A DNA stretch of 64,000 nucleotides from Sphingomonadales bacterium Ga0077557. GTDB taxonomy: Bacteria; Pseudomonadota; Alphaproteobacteria; Sphingomonadales; Sphingomonadaceae. Every line of letters begins with the position of its first letter. Position 1 is the stretch's first letter. Shown here in pieces: positions 32,457 to 41,949 of the stretch. The stretch covers positions 1 through 64,000 of the forward strand of contig LNFI01000008.1 of NCBI GenBank assembly GCA_001464615.1, in the 5' to 3' direction. A model generated the notes under the pieces. That model did not search any database. It had not been told where the DNA came from and saw only the letters and a list, made by a program, of their open reading frames with translations. A program made the translations under genes and the position numbers.

Positions 32457-33297
32457 GAGCGGCATCGCCGCATTGCTGCTAAGCACGGGGCTATTTGGCG
32501 CAGCGTCTGCCGCGCCAGCGCAGGTGGCCGACATGCCGCCGGCGGGCGAAGGGCCACGGGGCACATCCCAGGCCGTGCTTGGCGCCGAACGCTATGACGC
32601 GATCGGCTATGCCGTCCCATATGATGGCGGCGCTAATCCGGGCGCGATCAGTGCGGCGCATCCCACCCTGCCGATCGGCAGCTTTGCAGAGGTTACCGCA
32701 ATCGACAGCGGCAAGACCATCCTGGTGGTGATTGCTGAGCAAGGCCTCGCAACGCCAGACCGGATCATCGCGCTGTCCCCCGGCGCGCTGCAATTGCTGG
32801 GTCGGCCAGAGGCGGTGGCGCTTGGCGTGCGGGTCAGGCGGGTCAACCCGCTGGGCGCTGATCAGCAAGCGCTGCGCGACGGGCGCCCGGCGAGCGCGCG
32901 GATCGATGCGCCGGCCGTGTTGTTGGCAGCGCTGCGCAAACGCTTACCCGCACCGCCACGGGGTGTTTCCACTGCGATGCCGCGCCCGCCCAGGGCGACC
33001 AATGCTGCCGTTAATTTGGGGGCAGGTGCCGGTTATCCGGTCCCGGGCCGTGCGGCGGCTCCACCGGTAAAGCCAGTTGCCAGCCGCCAAGGCACCGGGT
33101 TTTTTGTTCAAGTCGCCGCTCTTTCCAACGGCCAGCGCGCATCCGATCTGGCGAACAGCCTTGCCGGATCAGTGATGGCCGGGGGCGGGCTCTACCGCGT
33201 TCGGCTCGGGCCCTTTCCCGATCAGGCCAGTGCGGATCGCGCGCGTGCTGACGCCGTGCAGCGTGGGTTTGGCGATGCCCGCATCATTCACGAATAA
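32440..33297 (+). CDS. SPOR-domain RlpA-like protein
   Basis: This 285-residue protein has a signal peptide (IAALLLSTGLFGAASAAPA), a double-psi beta-barrel-like region (residues 48-140, with ISAAHPTLPIGSFAEVT) and a C-terminal SPOR domain (GFFVQVAALSNGQRASDL... VRLGPFPDQASADRAR). It resembles RlpA, which acts on denuded glycan at the septum. The usual acidic residue in the NDRGP stretch appears as IAEQG, so activity is doubtful. ATG 32440 gives the signal peptide; upstream codons overlap mltB. Confidence 0.82.
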   Translation: MRLTIKSGIAALLLSTGLFGAASAAPAQVADMPPAGEGPRGTSQAVLGAERYDAIGYAVPYDGGANPGAISAAHPTLPIGSFAEVTAIDSGKTILVVIAEQGLATPDRIIALSPGALQLLGRPEAVALGVRVRRVNPLGADQQALRDGRPASARIDAPAVLLAALRKRLPAPPRGVSTAMPRPPRATNAAVNLGAGAGYPVPGRAAAPPVKPVASRQGTGFFVQVAALSNGQRASDLANSLAGSVMAGGGLYRVRLGPFPDQASADRARADAVQRGFGDARIIHE

Positions 33298-33328
33298 TCT
33301 CCTCCAGCTGATGGACATTACCACCCCA

Positions 33329-34501
33329 ATGAAGAAATTTGCCGTCGCCCTGTTGCTCGCCGCGTCGCTGATCGCGACCCCTGTTTTCGCCGCGCAGCCC
33401 CCGTTCAGCACGCCTGCCCCCGTCGCGTATCTGCAGGACTTGTCGAGCGGCGCGATTCTTTATGCCAAGGACGCCGATCGCCGGATGCCGCCTGCATCGC
33501 TGGCCAAGATCATGACCGTCTATGTCGCGTTCGACATGATCAGCCGCGGTGAATTGAAGCTCAACCAAACCTTCACCGTGCGCCCCGAAACCTGGAAGAA
33601 ATGGCATGGGCCGGCCGCTGGATCGACGATGTTCCTGTCGGTCAATGAAAATGTCAGCGTCGCCAATCTGCTCTACGGGATCATCACCTTGTCGGGCAAT
33701 GACGCGTGCGTCGTGCTCGCAGAGGGCATTTCCGGGACCGAAGAGGCGTTTGTGTCACGGATGAACGAACAGGCGAAGAAGCTCGGGCTCACCAACAGCC
33801 ATTTCGGCACGTCGAACGGCTGGCCGGACGGCGGCGTCACCTATGTCACTGCCCGCGATCTGGCCAAGCTTGCAACCGCGACGATCCAGAAATTTCCCAA
33901 GCTCTATAAGGAGTTTTACTCCAAACCCAATTTCACCTGGGGCAAGACGATGGGATCGGGTGCCGCCATCACCCAGGCCAATCGCGATCCGCTGCTGGGA
34001 CGTGTCGCCGGGGCGGACGGCCTGAAGACCGGCCATACCGAGGAAGCAGGCTATGGCTTTACCGGATCGGCGGAGCAGAATGGCCGCCGTCTGGTGATGG
34101 TGATGGCCGGATTGACGAGTTTCAACCAGCGGATCGAGGAATCGGTGCGCTTCATGGATTGGGGCTTTCGCGCGTGGCAGGCCAAGCCGATCGTCAAGGC
34201 AGGGCGGGTTGTCGAAACTGCCGAGGTGCAGGGCGGGGCAGCCAGCCGTGTTAATCTCGTCGCCCCGCGTGACCTGACCGCGACGCTGCCAGGCGGCGCG
34301 GTGCCCGAACTGCAACTCAGCGTCGTGTATCAAGGGCCAATCAAGGCGCCGTTCAAAAAGGGCCAGCATATTGCTGATCTGGTGGTCAAATCGCCCGGTA
34401 TGGCCCCGCAGCATCTGCCACTGGTTGCTGAAAACGATGTCGCCGAAGCCGGCTTTTTCGGCCGCGCTTGGGCTGGTTTCTTCTCGCTGTTCGGGATGTG
34501 A
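33329..34501 (+). CDS. dacC: D-alanyl-D-alanine carboxypeptidase (PBP5/6 family)
   Basis: This S11-family penicillin-binding protein of about 390 residues has signal peptide MKKFAVALLLAASLIATPVFA. The active-site Ser-Lys pair is in PPASLAKIMT (SxxK), then LSGNDAC (SxN) and GLKTGHT (KTG). It has the PBP5 C-terminal domain and an amphipathic tail FFGRAWAGFFSLFGM for membrane anchoring. It trims the pentapeptide terminal D-Ala. ATG 33311 is another possible start. Its stop overlaps the tmk GTG start. Confidence 0.93.
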   Translation: MKKFAVALLLAASLIATPVFAAQPPFSTPAPVAYLQDLSSGAILYAKDADRRMPPASLAKIMTVYVAFDMISRGELKLNQTFTVRPETWKKWHGPAAGSTMFLSVNENVSVANLLYGIITLSGNDACVVLAEGISGTEEAFVSRMNEQAKKLGLTNSHFGTSNGWPDGGVTYVTARDLAKLATATIQKFPKLYKEFYSKPNFTWGKTMGSGAAITQANRDPLLGRVAGADGLKTGHTEEAGYGFTGSAEQNGRRLVMVMAGLTSFNQRIEESVRFMDWGFRAWQAKPIVKAGRVVETAEVQGGAASRVNLVAPRDLTATLPGGAVPELQLSVVYQGPIKAPFKKGQHIADLVVKSPGMAPQHLPLVAENDVAEAGFFGRAWAGFFSLFGM

Positions 34502-35139
34502 ACGCAGGGACCACCCCCGGCCGTTTCATTTCGCTTGAAGGCGGCGAGGGCGCCGGCAAATCGACCCAAGTGGCGCGATTGGCGGACCTGCTCGCCGCGC
34601 GGGGCATCCACGCGCTCGTCACGCGCGAACCCGGCGGCACTGAAGGCGCAGAGGCGATCCGCACCTTGCTGATGCAGGGCGGGGTCAATCGCTGGAGCGC
34701 GCACAGCGAAGCGCTGTTGTTCGCAGCAGCGCGGGCCGATCATGTCGAAAAGCTGATCCGTCCGGCGATCGGCGCTGGCCAATGGGTGATTTGTGATCGC
34801 TTCATTGACAGTAGCCGTGCCTATCAAGGCGTTGCTGGCGGGATTGATGACGCAGCAGTGATGGCACTCCACGGTTTTGGATCGCGCGGCATGCTGCCCG
34901 ATCGCACGCTAATCCTGGAAGTCTCCATTGAAGAAGGCCGCGCCCGCGCCGCCCGCCGCGACGGTGCCGCCGCTGATCGATTTGCAGCGCGCGGCAATGA
35001 CTTTCATGCCGATGTCGCCGCCGCCTTTCGCCGCTTTGCCGCGCAGGAGCCCGATCGCTGCCGGTTGATCGACGCCTCCGCCAGCGCCGATATTGTGGCA
35101 GCGGCGATCCATGCCCAGCTTGCCGACTTGCTGCCATGA
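34498..35139 (+). CDS. tmk: thymidylate kinase
   Basis: This 213-residue dTMP kinase has P-loop EGGEGAGKST, TREPGGT, the DR motif in CDRFIDSSRAYQG and the lid region RAARRDGAAADRF. It phosphorylates dTMP to dTDP. The start is a GTG overlapping the dacC stop (GTGA); the longer frame from 34468 lies within dacC. The end overlaps holB by 4 bp. Confidence 0.95.
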   Translation: MNAGTTPGRFISLEGGEGAGKSTQVARLADLLAARGIHALVTREPGGTEGAEAIRTLLMQGGVNRWSAHSEALLFAAARADHVEKLIRPAIGAGQWVICDRFIDSSRAYQGVAGGIDDAAVMALHGFGSRGMLPDRTLILEVSIEEGRARAARRDGAAADRFAARGNDFHADVAAAFRRFAAQEPDRCRLIDASASADIVAAAIHAQLADLLP

Positions 35140-36119
35140 CGCTGCCCATTGGCAACGCAGACGCGCATGAGGCTTTTCTCTCTGCGATGGCGAGCGGATC
35201 GCTGCATCACGCCTGGCTGTTCACGGGGCCACAAGGGGTCGGCAAGGCCAGCTTTGCCCGCGCGGCGGCGCTGCGCCTGCTGGCAGAAGCCGCTCGACCG
35301 GGCGTGCTGCCGCCTGGCTTCGACGTACCAGAAGATGACCGCACCCGCGCGCTGATCGCCGCTGGCTCGCACCCCGATTACCGCGAATTGGTGCGGATGG
35401 CGAAGGACCCGGACAAGCCCGGGCAGGATCTGGCGCGATCGATCCCGATAGCGCAGGTTCGAGCGCTCCAGCCCTTGTTTGCGACGACCCCGTCAATGTC
35501 GCCGCGCCGCGTGGTGCTGATCGATTCGGTTGATGACCTTGAACGCCCTGGCGCGTCCAACGCCTTGCTCAAGAATCTCGAAGAACCGCCGGCGGGGACG
35601 ATCTTCCTGCTGATCAGCCATTCGCCCGGCCGGTTATTGCCGACGATCCGCTCACGCTGTCGCCGATTGCGCTTCAATCCGCTTGACGATGAGGCAATGA
35701 CGACGGTTTTGCAGGCGGCCCTGCCACAAGCCAATGGTGCCGAAATTGCCGCGCTGGTCCGCGCTGGCGACGGATCGCCAGGGCGCGCGCTGGGCTATGC
35801 CGGGCTTGATATGGCCGCGCTTGATAGCGTGATGACGACGATCGCCGCCAATGGCGATCATTCCAATGCGCAGCGAACCAAGCTTGCCAAGGCGCTGTCG
35901 CTAAAAGCCGCCCAGCCGCGCTATGAAGCCTTTCTTGACCGTGTGCCGAGCTTCATTGCCGAGGCCAGCGCAACGCGCCAGGGCGATTCGCTGAAGATCG
36001 CGCTTGATGCCTATGACGGGGCCAGAGCGCTGGCGATCAGCGCGCGGGCGCTCTCGCTGGATCAGCAAGCCACCGTTTATGAAATGGCCGGGTTGGTCGC
36101 GCGACTGGCCACGGCTTAG
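35136..36119 (+). CDS. holB: DNA polymerase III subunit delta-prime
   Basis: This 327-residue clamp-loader subunit has a P-loop-like motif (TGPQGVGKASFA), then VVLIDSVDDLERPGASNALLKNLEEPP and the SRC motif (RSRCRRLRF) typical of delta-prime. It loads the sliding clamp together with DnaX and delta. It is coupled to tmk by ATGA, a very common pair in proteobacteria. Confidence 0.94.
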   Translation: MTLPIGNADAHEAFLSAMASGSLHHAWLFTGPQGVGKASFARAAALRLLAEAARPGVLPPGFDVPEDDRTRALIAAGSHPDYRELVRMAKDPDKPGQDLARSIPIAQVRALQPLFATTPSMSPRRVVLIDSVDDLERPGASNALLKNLEEPPAGTIFLLISHSPGRLLPTIRSRCRRLRFNPLDDEAMTTVLQAALPQANGAEIAALVRAGDGSPGRALGYAGLDMAALDSVMTTIAANGDHSNAQRTKLAKALSLKAAQPRYEAFLDRVPSFIAEASATRQGDSLKIALDAYDGARALAISARALSLDQQATVYEMAGLVARLATA

Positions 36120-36156
36120 GCTTCAATTGGCGGGCGCGATGCTCTAGGGACCGGGC

Positions 36157-37722
36157 ATGGCCGACCCCTTTTATATCACCACCGCGATTAATTACCCCAA
36201 TGGGCGGCCGCATATCGGCCATGCTTATGAAGCGATCGCTGCCGACACGATCGCGCGTTTTCAGCGCATGGCCGGACGCGACGTGCGCTTTCAGACCGGG
36301 ACGGACGAACATGGCCTGAAAATGGTGCAGACCGCGCGCGACCGCGGGATCGAGACGCGCGCGCTCGCCGATGAAATGTCGGGCTATTTCCAGGAAATGG
36401 CCGCCAAGCTGAACATCAGCTTCGATCGCTTCATTCGCACCACTGACCCTGACCATTATGCCGCCAGCCAGGCTCTGTGGCAGGCAATGGCCGATGCGGG
36501 CGATCTGTATCTCGATCGGTACGAAGGCTGGTATTCGGTCCGCGATGAGGCGTTTTACGACGAGAAGGAACTAGTCGAGGGGGAAGGGGGCGTAAAGTTC
36601 TCGCCGCAGGGCACCCCGGTTGACTGGACGGCAGAGGAAACCTGGTTTTTCCGGCTTTCAAAATATCAGCAACCATTGCTCGATCATTATGCGGCCAATC
36701 CAGACTTCATCCGCCCCGAGAGCCGACGCAACGAGGTGCTGCGCTTTGTTGAGGGCGGGCTTTCCGATCTCTCGGTATCGCGGACCAGCTTTGACTGGGG
36801 GGTGCCGGTGCCGGGCAGCCCGGGGCATGTCATGTATGTCTGGGTCGATGCGCTGACCAATTACCTGACCGGGATCGGCTATCCGGCAATGGACGGCGAT
36901 CTGGCGGACTATTGGCCCGCCGACCTGCATCTGATTGGCAAGGATATTGTGCGGTTCCACGCGGTGTACTGGCCGGCCTTCCTGATGTCGGCAAAGGTTG
37001 CTCTGCCCAAAGCGGTGTTCGGGCATGGCTTTGTGTTGGCCCGCGATGGCAGCAAAATGTCCAAGTCCGCTGGCAATGTCGCTGACCCGCTGGCGCTGGC
37101 GGAGGCGTTTGGCGTTGATGCGCTGCGCTATTTCCTGCTGCGCGACATCAGTTTCGGACAGGATGGGAGCTATTCAGCCGAAGCTATTGTATTACGAGCA
37201 AATGCCGATCTCGCGAACAGCTTTGGCAACCTCGCCCAGCGGACATTGTCGCAGATCTTCAAGAACAGCGACGGCTATCTCCCTGCCATCCATGGCCACA
37301 CCCCCGCCGACGCAGCACTGTTCGACTTGGTCGACAAGACCGTGGGGGACATCATGCCCAGCGCCTATGACGACCTCGCCTTGTCGCAAGCGACCGAGGC
37401 CTGGGTGCAGGCCGTATTCGCCTGCAATGCCTATATCGATGAACAGGCCCCGTGGAAGCTGCGCAAGACCGACGCTGAGCGGATGGAGACGGTGTTGGCG
37501 ACGCTGTATATCTGCATCGCGCAGCTGGCCGTCGCGATCAGCCCGGTCATCCCGGCGAGCGCGGCCAAGTTGCTTGACGCGATGGGCGTCGACGGAGCGC
37601 TGCGGACGCCCGAAGCGATCGGCGCCCACTGGTATTCGCCGCTCGCTGAAGGCGGGTTCAAGCTTGATCAGCCGGTGCCGCTGTTTCCCAGGCTGGAGCT
37701 GCCGGCGGAGGACGCTGAATGA
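36157..37722 (+). CDS. metG: methionyl-tRNA synthetase
   Basis: This 521-residue class I synthetase has PHIGHAYEAIAAD (HIGH motif), FQTGTDEHG and the KMSKSAGN loop. The connective peptide lacks a zinc knuckle and no C-terminal dimerisation domain is fused, which fits the shorter MetG2 type. It charges initiator and elongator tRNA-Met. It starts 37 bp after holB and overlaps tatD by 4 bp. Confidence 0.97.
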   Translation: MADPFYITTAINYPNGRPHIGHAYEAIAADTIARFQRMAGRDVRFQTGTDEHGLKMVQTARDRGIETRALADEMSGYFQEMAAKLNISFDRFIRTTDPDHYAASQALWQAMADAGDLYLDRYEGWYSVRDEAFYDEKELVEGEGGVKFSPQGTPVDWTAEETWFFRLSKYQQPLLDHYAANPDFIRPESRRNEVLRFVEGGLSDLSVSRTSFDWGVPVPGSPGHVMYVWVDALTNYLTGIGYPAMDGDLADYWPADLHLIGKDIVRFHAVYWPAFLMSAKVALPKAVFGHGFVLARDGSKMSKSAGNVADPLALAEAFGVDALRYFLLRDISFGQDGSYSAEAIVLRANADLANSFGNLAQRTLSQIFKNSDGYLPAIHGHTPADAALFDLVDKTVGDIMPSAYDDLALSQATEAWVQAVFACNAYIDEQAPWKLRKTDAERMETVLATLYICIAQLAVAISPVIPASAAKLLDAMGVDGALRTPEAIGAHWYSPLAEGGFKLDQPVPLFPRLELPAEDAE

Positions 37723-38498
37723 GCTTTATCGACAGCCATTGTCACTTGAATTACAAGGGCTTGGTTGAACAACAGCAGGATGTGCTGGAACGTGCGCGCG
37801 CCGCCGGGGTCAGCACGATGCTGACCATCTCAACCCGCGAAAGCGAATGGGATGACGTGATCAGCATCGCCGAGCGTGAGGCCGATATCTGGGCGACGAT
37901 CGGCATCCACCCACATGAGGCGGATAGCCACGCGCATATCGATACCGCCAAGCTGGTCGAACGCGCGCAACATCCCCGCGTTGTGGGCATCGGCGAAAGC
38001 GGGCTCGATTATTATTATGACCATAGCGACCGGGCGCGCCAGCAGACCAGCTTTCGCGCGCATATTGCGGCTGCGCGGGAAACGCAGCTGCCGATCATCG
38101 TCCACACCCGCGATGCCGAAGAGGATACGGCCGCGATCCTGCGCGATGAGATGGGGAAGGGTGCTTATCCCGGCGTGATCCATTGTTTCACCGCCAGTGG
38201 CGCCTTTGCCGATATCGCGCTTGAGCTTGGTTTCTACATTTCGATTTCAGGGATCGTCACCTTCAAGAACGCGCGGGATTTGCAGGAAACCGCCGCGCGG
38301 CTGCCGATCGATCGGCTGTTGATTGAGACCGATTCCCCCTTTCTCGCGCCCATCCCGCATCGCGGCAAAACCGGCGAACCTGCCTTTGTTGCTGATACCG
38401 CACGATTTTTGGCCAAGTTGCGCGGCATTGACGTCATGACGCTAGCAGAGGCGACATCGGCCAATTTTCACCGATTATTTACCAAAACCGCCGCATGA
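37719..38498 (+). CDS. TatD-family metal-dependent hydrolase
   Basis: This 259-residue TIM-barrel hydrolase of the TatD/YcfH type has FIDSHCHLNY (HxH), GIGESGLDYYYD (Glu), IVHTRDA (His), VIHCFTASG (His) and ETDSPFLAP (Asp), all metal ligands. TatD proteins are 3'-5' exonucleases or D-aminoacyl hydrolases; the exact role here is unknown. The order metG-tatD-MBL is conserved in many bacteria. Confidence 0.93.
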   Translation: MSFIDSHCHLNYKGLVEQQQDVLERARAAGVSTMLTISTRESEWDDVISIAEREADIWATIGIHPHEADSHAHIDTAKLVERAQHPRVVGIGESGLDYYYDHSDRARQQTSFRAHIAAARETQLPIIVHTRDAEEDTAAILRDEMGKGAYPGVIHCFTASGAFADIALELGFYISISGIVTFKNARDLQETAARLPIDRLLIETDSPFLAPIPHRGKTGEPAFVADTARFLAKLRGIDVMTLAEATSANFHRLFTKTAA

Positions 38499-39259
38499 AG
38501 GTCCGCATCCTTGGCAGCGGCACATCTTCTGGCGTGCCAAGGATCGGCAATGACTGGGGCAATTGTGACTCCAGCGAACCGCGAAACCGCCGAACCCGGG
38601 CCTCAATCCTGGTCGAGACCGCGTCCACGCGTATTTTGATCGATACCAGCCCCGACATGCGCGAACAGTTGCTTGCCGCTGGGGTGGCAGCAGTCGATGC
38701 GGTGATCTGGACGCATGACCATGCCGACCACACCCATGGCATCGATGATCTCCGCCAGCTCTTTCATGCCCGCGGTTCGCCCGTCCGCGGGCTCGCCCGT
38801 CCCGCCACCATGGCCGTCCTGACGGACCGGTTTGGCTATAGCTTTACTGGTGCCGCTGGCTATCCGGCGACCATTTCAGCGGAAATCCTGCCCGACCGGA
38901 TCGTAATTGGCGATATTGCCGTCAGCGTGGTTGATCAGCCACACGGCACCATCACCAGTGCAGGCCTGCGTTTTGAGGCAGACGGCATCGCCATCGGCTA
39001 TGCGACCGATTTCCATATCGTGACCCCGGCGATGGCCGATTTGTATCGCGGCCTCGATATTTGGGTGGTCGATGCGCTGCGCCGCGCGCCGCATCCGACC
39101 CATCCGCATTTGGCCTATACGCTCGCCCAGATCGAGGCGTTGAAACCTGGCAAGGCCGCGCTGATTCACATGGACCAGACGCTGGATTATGGCCAGTTGT
39201 GCGCAGAATTGCCTGAGGGCGTGGTGCCGGGGTATGACGGGCTGGAGCTAGGCCGATGA
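38495..39259 (+). CDS. MBL-fold metallo-hydrolase (PhnP-like)
   Basis: This 254-residue metallo-beta-lactamase fold protein begins MKVRILGSGTSSGVPRIG and has the metal motif THDHADHTHGIDDLR (HxHxDH), with later ligands in ATDFHI and LIHMDQT. It resembles the PhnP/RNase Z group of phosphodiesterases. It is tightly coupled to tatD (ATGA) and to the aspartic protease gene (ATGA). Confidence 0.9.
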   Translation: MKVRILGSGTSSGVPRIGNDWGNCDSSEPRNRRTRASILVETASTRILIDTSPDMREQLLAAGVAAVDAVIWTHDHADHTHGIDDLRQLFHARGSPVRGLARPATMAVLTDRFGYSFTGAAGYPATISAEILPDRIVIGDIAVSVVDQPHGTITSAGLRFEADGIAIGYATDFHIVTPAMADLYRGLDIWVVDALRRAPHPTHPHLAYTLAQIEALKPGKAALIHMDQTLDYGQLCAELPEGVVPGYDGLELGR

Positions 39260-39867
39260 ATGGTGACACCGGCTTTTCGGCGGTGATGCTCGCGCTGATG
39301 CTGCTTTTTCCGCTGTCCGCGCTAGTGGCACGGCGATTGCCAATCAGTGCCACCCTCAAAATGGCAGCCGGCTGGCTGGCGATCTTCGCGCTGGCGTTGC
39401 TGGCAGTCACCGCGTTCCAGCGCAGCGGATTCCGCGCGACGGATATCACCGCTGCACTGGGCCTGAGCGATCAGGTGGTGACGGGCAATAGCATTCGGAT
39501 TCCCCGCGGCCCTGACGGGCATTTTTGGACGACCGTTTCGATCAATGACTACCGGCAACGCATGCTGATCGACACCGGCGCCACGACCACGGCGATTTCT
39601 GTTGAAACGGCACGAGCGGCGGGCATTCTGGTCGACGACGATTTCGGCATGCTCGTCGATACCGCCAATGGCACGATCACCGCGCATCGGGCGACGGCCG
39701 CGTCGATCGCTATCGGACCGATCAAGGCGCGCGATCTGGCCCTAACGGTTGCACCGAGCTTTGGCGACGGCATGATCGGCATGAACTTTCTGTCAAACCT
39801 CAAAAGCTGGCGGGTGGAGGGGAATGAGATGGTTCTGGAGCCCTATCCCACCACTTCTCCTATTTAA
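39256..39867 (+). CDS. membrane-anchored retropepsin-like aspartic protease (TIGR02281 type)
   Basis: This 203-residue protein has two N-terminal membrane helices (residues 8-26 and 34-51) and a single clan AA aspartic protease domain with RMLIDTGATTTAIS (the DTG motif) and GMIGMNFLS. Like retropepsins it would need to dimerise. The position right behind an MBL hydrolase suggests a small cell-envelope quality role, but this is inference. Confidence 0.86.
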   Translation: MNGDTGFSAVMLALMLLFPLSALVARRLPISATLKMAAGWLAIFALALLAVTAFQRSGFRATDITAALGLSDQVVTGNSIRIPRGPDGHFWTTVSINDYRQRMLIDTGATTTAISVETARAAGILVDDDFGMLVDTANGTITAHRATAASIAIGPIKARDLALTVAPSFGDGMIGMNFLSNLKSWRVEGNEMVLEPYPTTSPI

Positions 39868-39920
39868 CATAATGTATATTATCGGATCGATAGTGCCGAC
39901 TAAGGCGAAGGGGCCCTTTC

Positions 39921-40676
39921 ATGGTTGATCGGTTGGTAACCATCATGGCCCGTCTCCGTGATCCGATCGGCGGATGCAGCTGGGACCTGGCGCAGGATTT
40001 CGCCTCAATCGCGCCATATACGATCGAAGAAGCGCATGAGGTCGCTGATGCGATCGAACGCAATGACATGGCTGATCTAAAAGATGAACTCGGCGATCTG
40101 CTGCTCCAGGTCATCTTTCATAGCCGCATGGCTCAAGAAGCTGGCCATTTCGCGCTGGACGATGTTGTCACCGCGATTTGCGACAAGATGGAACGCCGGC
40201 ACCCGCACATCTTCGGCGGGACAGTCGGCGATCCTGAGGCGTCCCCTCCTCGCCCATGGGAACAAATCAAGGCCGAGGAGCGCGCCGCCAAGGCGGCATC
40301 GGGCGCGCTTGATGGTGTTGCGCTCGGCCTGCCCGCGCTGATGCGCGCCGAAAAACTGCAAAAGCGCGCCGCGCGCACGGGTTTCGACTGGCCCGATGCC
40401 AGTGGCCCCCGTGCCAAGATTGTCGAGGAACTGGCCGAGGTCGATGCCGCCACCAGCCCCGACCATCAGGCCGAAGAGATCGGCGATCTCCTTTTTGCCG
40501 TCGTCAACTGGGCGCGCCATCTTGGCATCGATGCTGAAGCGGCCTTGCGTCAAGGAAACGCAAAATTCGAACGTCGATTCAGGGCGATGGAAGCCAAAGC
40601 TGGTACCGAGTTCGAAGCTATGACGCTCGCCGACAAGGAAGCCTTATGGCAATCGATCAAAAGCCGCGCTGATTGA
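39921..40676 (+). CDS. mazG: nucleoside triphosphate pyrophosphohydrolase MazG
   Basis: This 251-residue two-domain MazG hydrolyses NTPs and dNTPs to the monophosphate and pyrophosphate. It has DPIGGCSWDLAQDFASI, EEAHEVADAIE and DELGDLLLQVIFHS in the first domain and IVEELAEVDAA and EEIGDLLFAVVNWARH in the second. Both carry the EExxE/ExxD metal motifs. Its last 20 bp overlap the end of hflX on the other strand. Confidence 0.95.
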   Translation: MVDRLVTIMARLRDPIGGCSWDLAQDFASIAPYTIEEAHEVADAIERNDMADLKDELGDLLLQVIFHSRMAQEAGHFALDDVVTAICDKMERRHPHIFGGTVGDPEASPPRPWEQIKAEERAAKAASGALDGVALGLPALMRAEKLQKRAARTGFDWPDASGPRAKIVEELAEVDAATSPDHQAEEIGDLLFAVVNWARHLGIDAEAALRQGNAKFERRFRAMEAKAGTEFEAMTLADKEALWQSIKSRAD

Positions 40677-41949
40677 ACCGTTCAAAATCGCGTTGTGCTA
40701 ATCGCACATCATACATCGCCTGATCGCCATCGACGGTGGCGTTCAGCACCTCTCCATGCGCATAAAGCCAGGCCGCGCCCGCCCCATCGCCAGCTGCAAG
40801 TACAATGGCATAGCGCCGATGCCCCTCGGTCAGCCGCGCAGCAACCTGCGTGAGCAGGTCGGTCACCCCTTCCCCGCTCAGTGCCGAAATCAGCATGACG
40901 TCGTCGCGTCGCGCCGCATCGCCGATCGTATCCGCGCGCTGAGTCTCATCCAGAAGATCAAGCTTGTTCCACGCCTCAAACCGCGGCGTCGTCTCGGCGA
41001 CACCGATCTCGCGCAGGACCTTTTCCACATCAGCACACTGCGCCGCACTGTCGGGATGGGCGATATCGCGGACATGGATCAGCAAATCGGCCGACACCAC
41101 CTCTTCAAGCGTCGCCTTGAAAGCCGCGACCAATTGGGTCGGCAGATCAGACACGAAACCGACCGTGTCAGACAGGATCGCCTTGTCGATCCCGGGCAGG
41201 GAGATCTGCCGCAGGGTGGGATCAAGCGTGGCAAACAGCAAATCTTCCGCCATGACGTCAGAACCGGTTACCCGATTGAAAAGCGTCGATTTTCCGGCAT
41301 TGGTATAGCCAACCAGCGCGATGACCGGCCAGGGCGCGCGCTGGCGCCGGTCGCGGTGCAGCCCGCGCGTCCGCGTCACCGCCTCCAGCTCGCGTTTCAA
41401 CCGCGCCATCCGGTCGCGGATCAGCCGTCGATCGGCCTCGATCTGGGTTTCGCCTGGGCCGCCGAGAAAGCCGAAGCCGCCGCGTTGGCGCTCAAGATGG
41501 GTCCAGCTTCGTACGAGGCGGCCGGCCTGGTAATCGAGATGGGCCAGCTCAACCTGCAAGCGTCCCTCGGCCGTTGCGGCGCGTTCACCGAAGATTTCCA
41601 GGATCAGGCCAGTGCGATCAATGACCTTGGCATCCAGCGCCTTTTCCAGATTGCGCTGCTGTACTGGAGTCAGCGCAGCATCGAACACCACCAACCCCGC
41701 CTCTTCCATGCGGACAGTGGCGGCGATCGCCTCAATCTGGCCGCTGCCGATCAGCGTTGCCGGTTTAGGCTGGCGAACGCGCACAGCGATCTTGTCGGCC
41801 ACGACCAGCCCGATCGCGGCCGCCAGCCCTGCCGATTCGGCAAGGCGGGCGTCGCTGTCACGCGGGTTGAGGCCCTGTTCGGGCAGCACGATAATGGCGC
41901 GGGCGCCGCGGGCGAAATCATCCCGGTCCCGCTCGAAACCGCTACTCAA
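40657..41949 (-). CDS. hflX: ribosome-associated GTPase HflX
   Basis: This 430-residue HflX can split stalled 70S ribosomes. The N-terminal domain ([43 protein letters not shown]) precedes the GTPase with [12 protein letters not shown] (G1), [10 protein letters not shown] (G3) and NKLDLL (G4). The start is a TTG at 41949 inside the hfq stop (TTGA). The hfq-hflX pair is conserved in proteobacteria. Confidence 0.95.
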   Translation of the reverse strand: MSSGFERDRDDFARGARAIIVLPEQGLNPRDSDARLAESAGLAAAIGLVVADKIAVRVRQPKPATLIGSGQIEAIAATVRMEEAGLVVFDAALTPVQQRNLEKALDAKVIDRTGLILEIFGERAATAEGRLQVELAHLDYQAGRLVRSWTHLERQRGGFGFLGGPGETQIEADRRLIRDRMARLKRELEAVTRTRGLHRDRRQRAPWPVIALVGYTNAGKSTLFNRVTGSDVMAEDLLFATLDPTLRQISLPGIDKAILSDTVGFVSDLPTQLVAAFKATLEEVVSADLLIHVRDIAHPDSAAQCADVEKVLREIGVAETTPRFEAWNKLDLLDETQRADTIGDAARRDDVMLISALSGEGVTDLLTQVAARLTEGHRRYAIVLAAGDGAGAAWLYAHGEVLNATVDGDQAMYDVRLAQRDFERFNQRGF

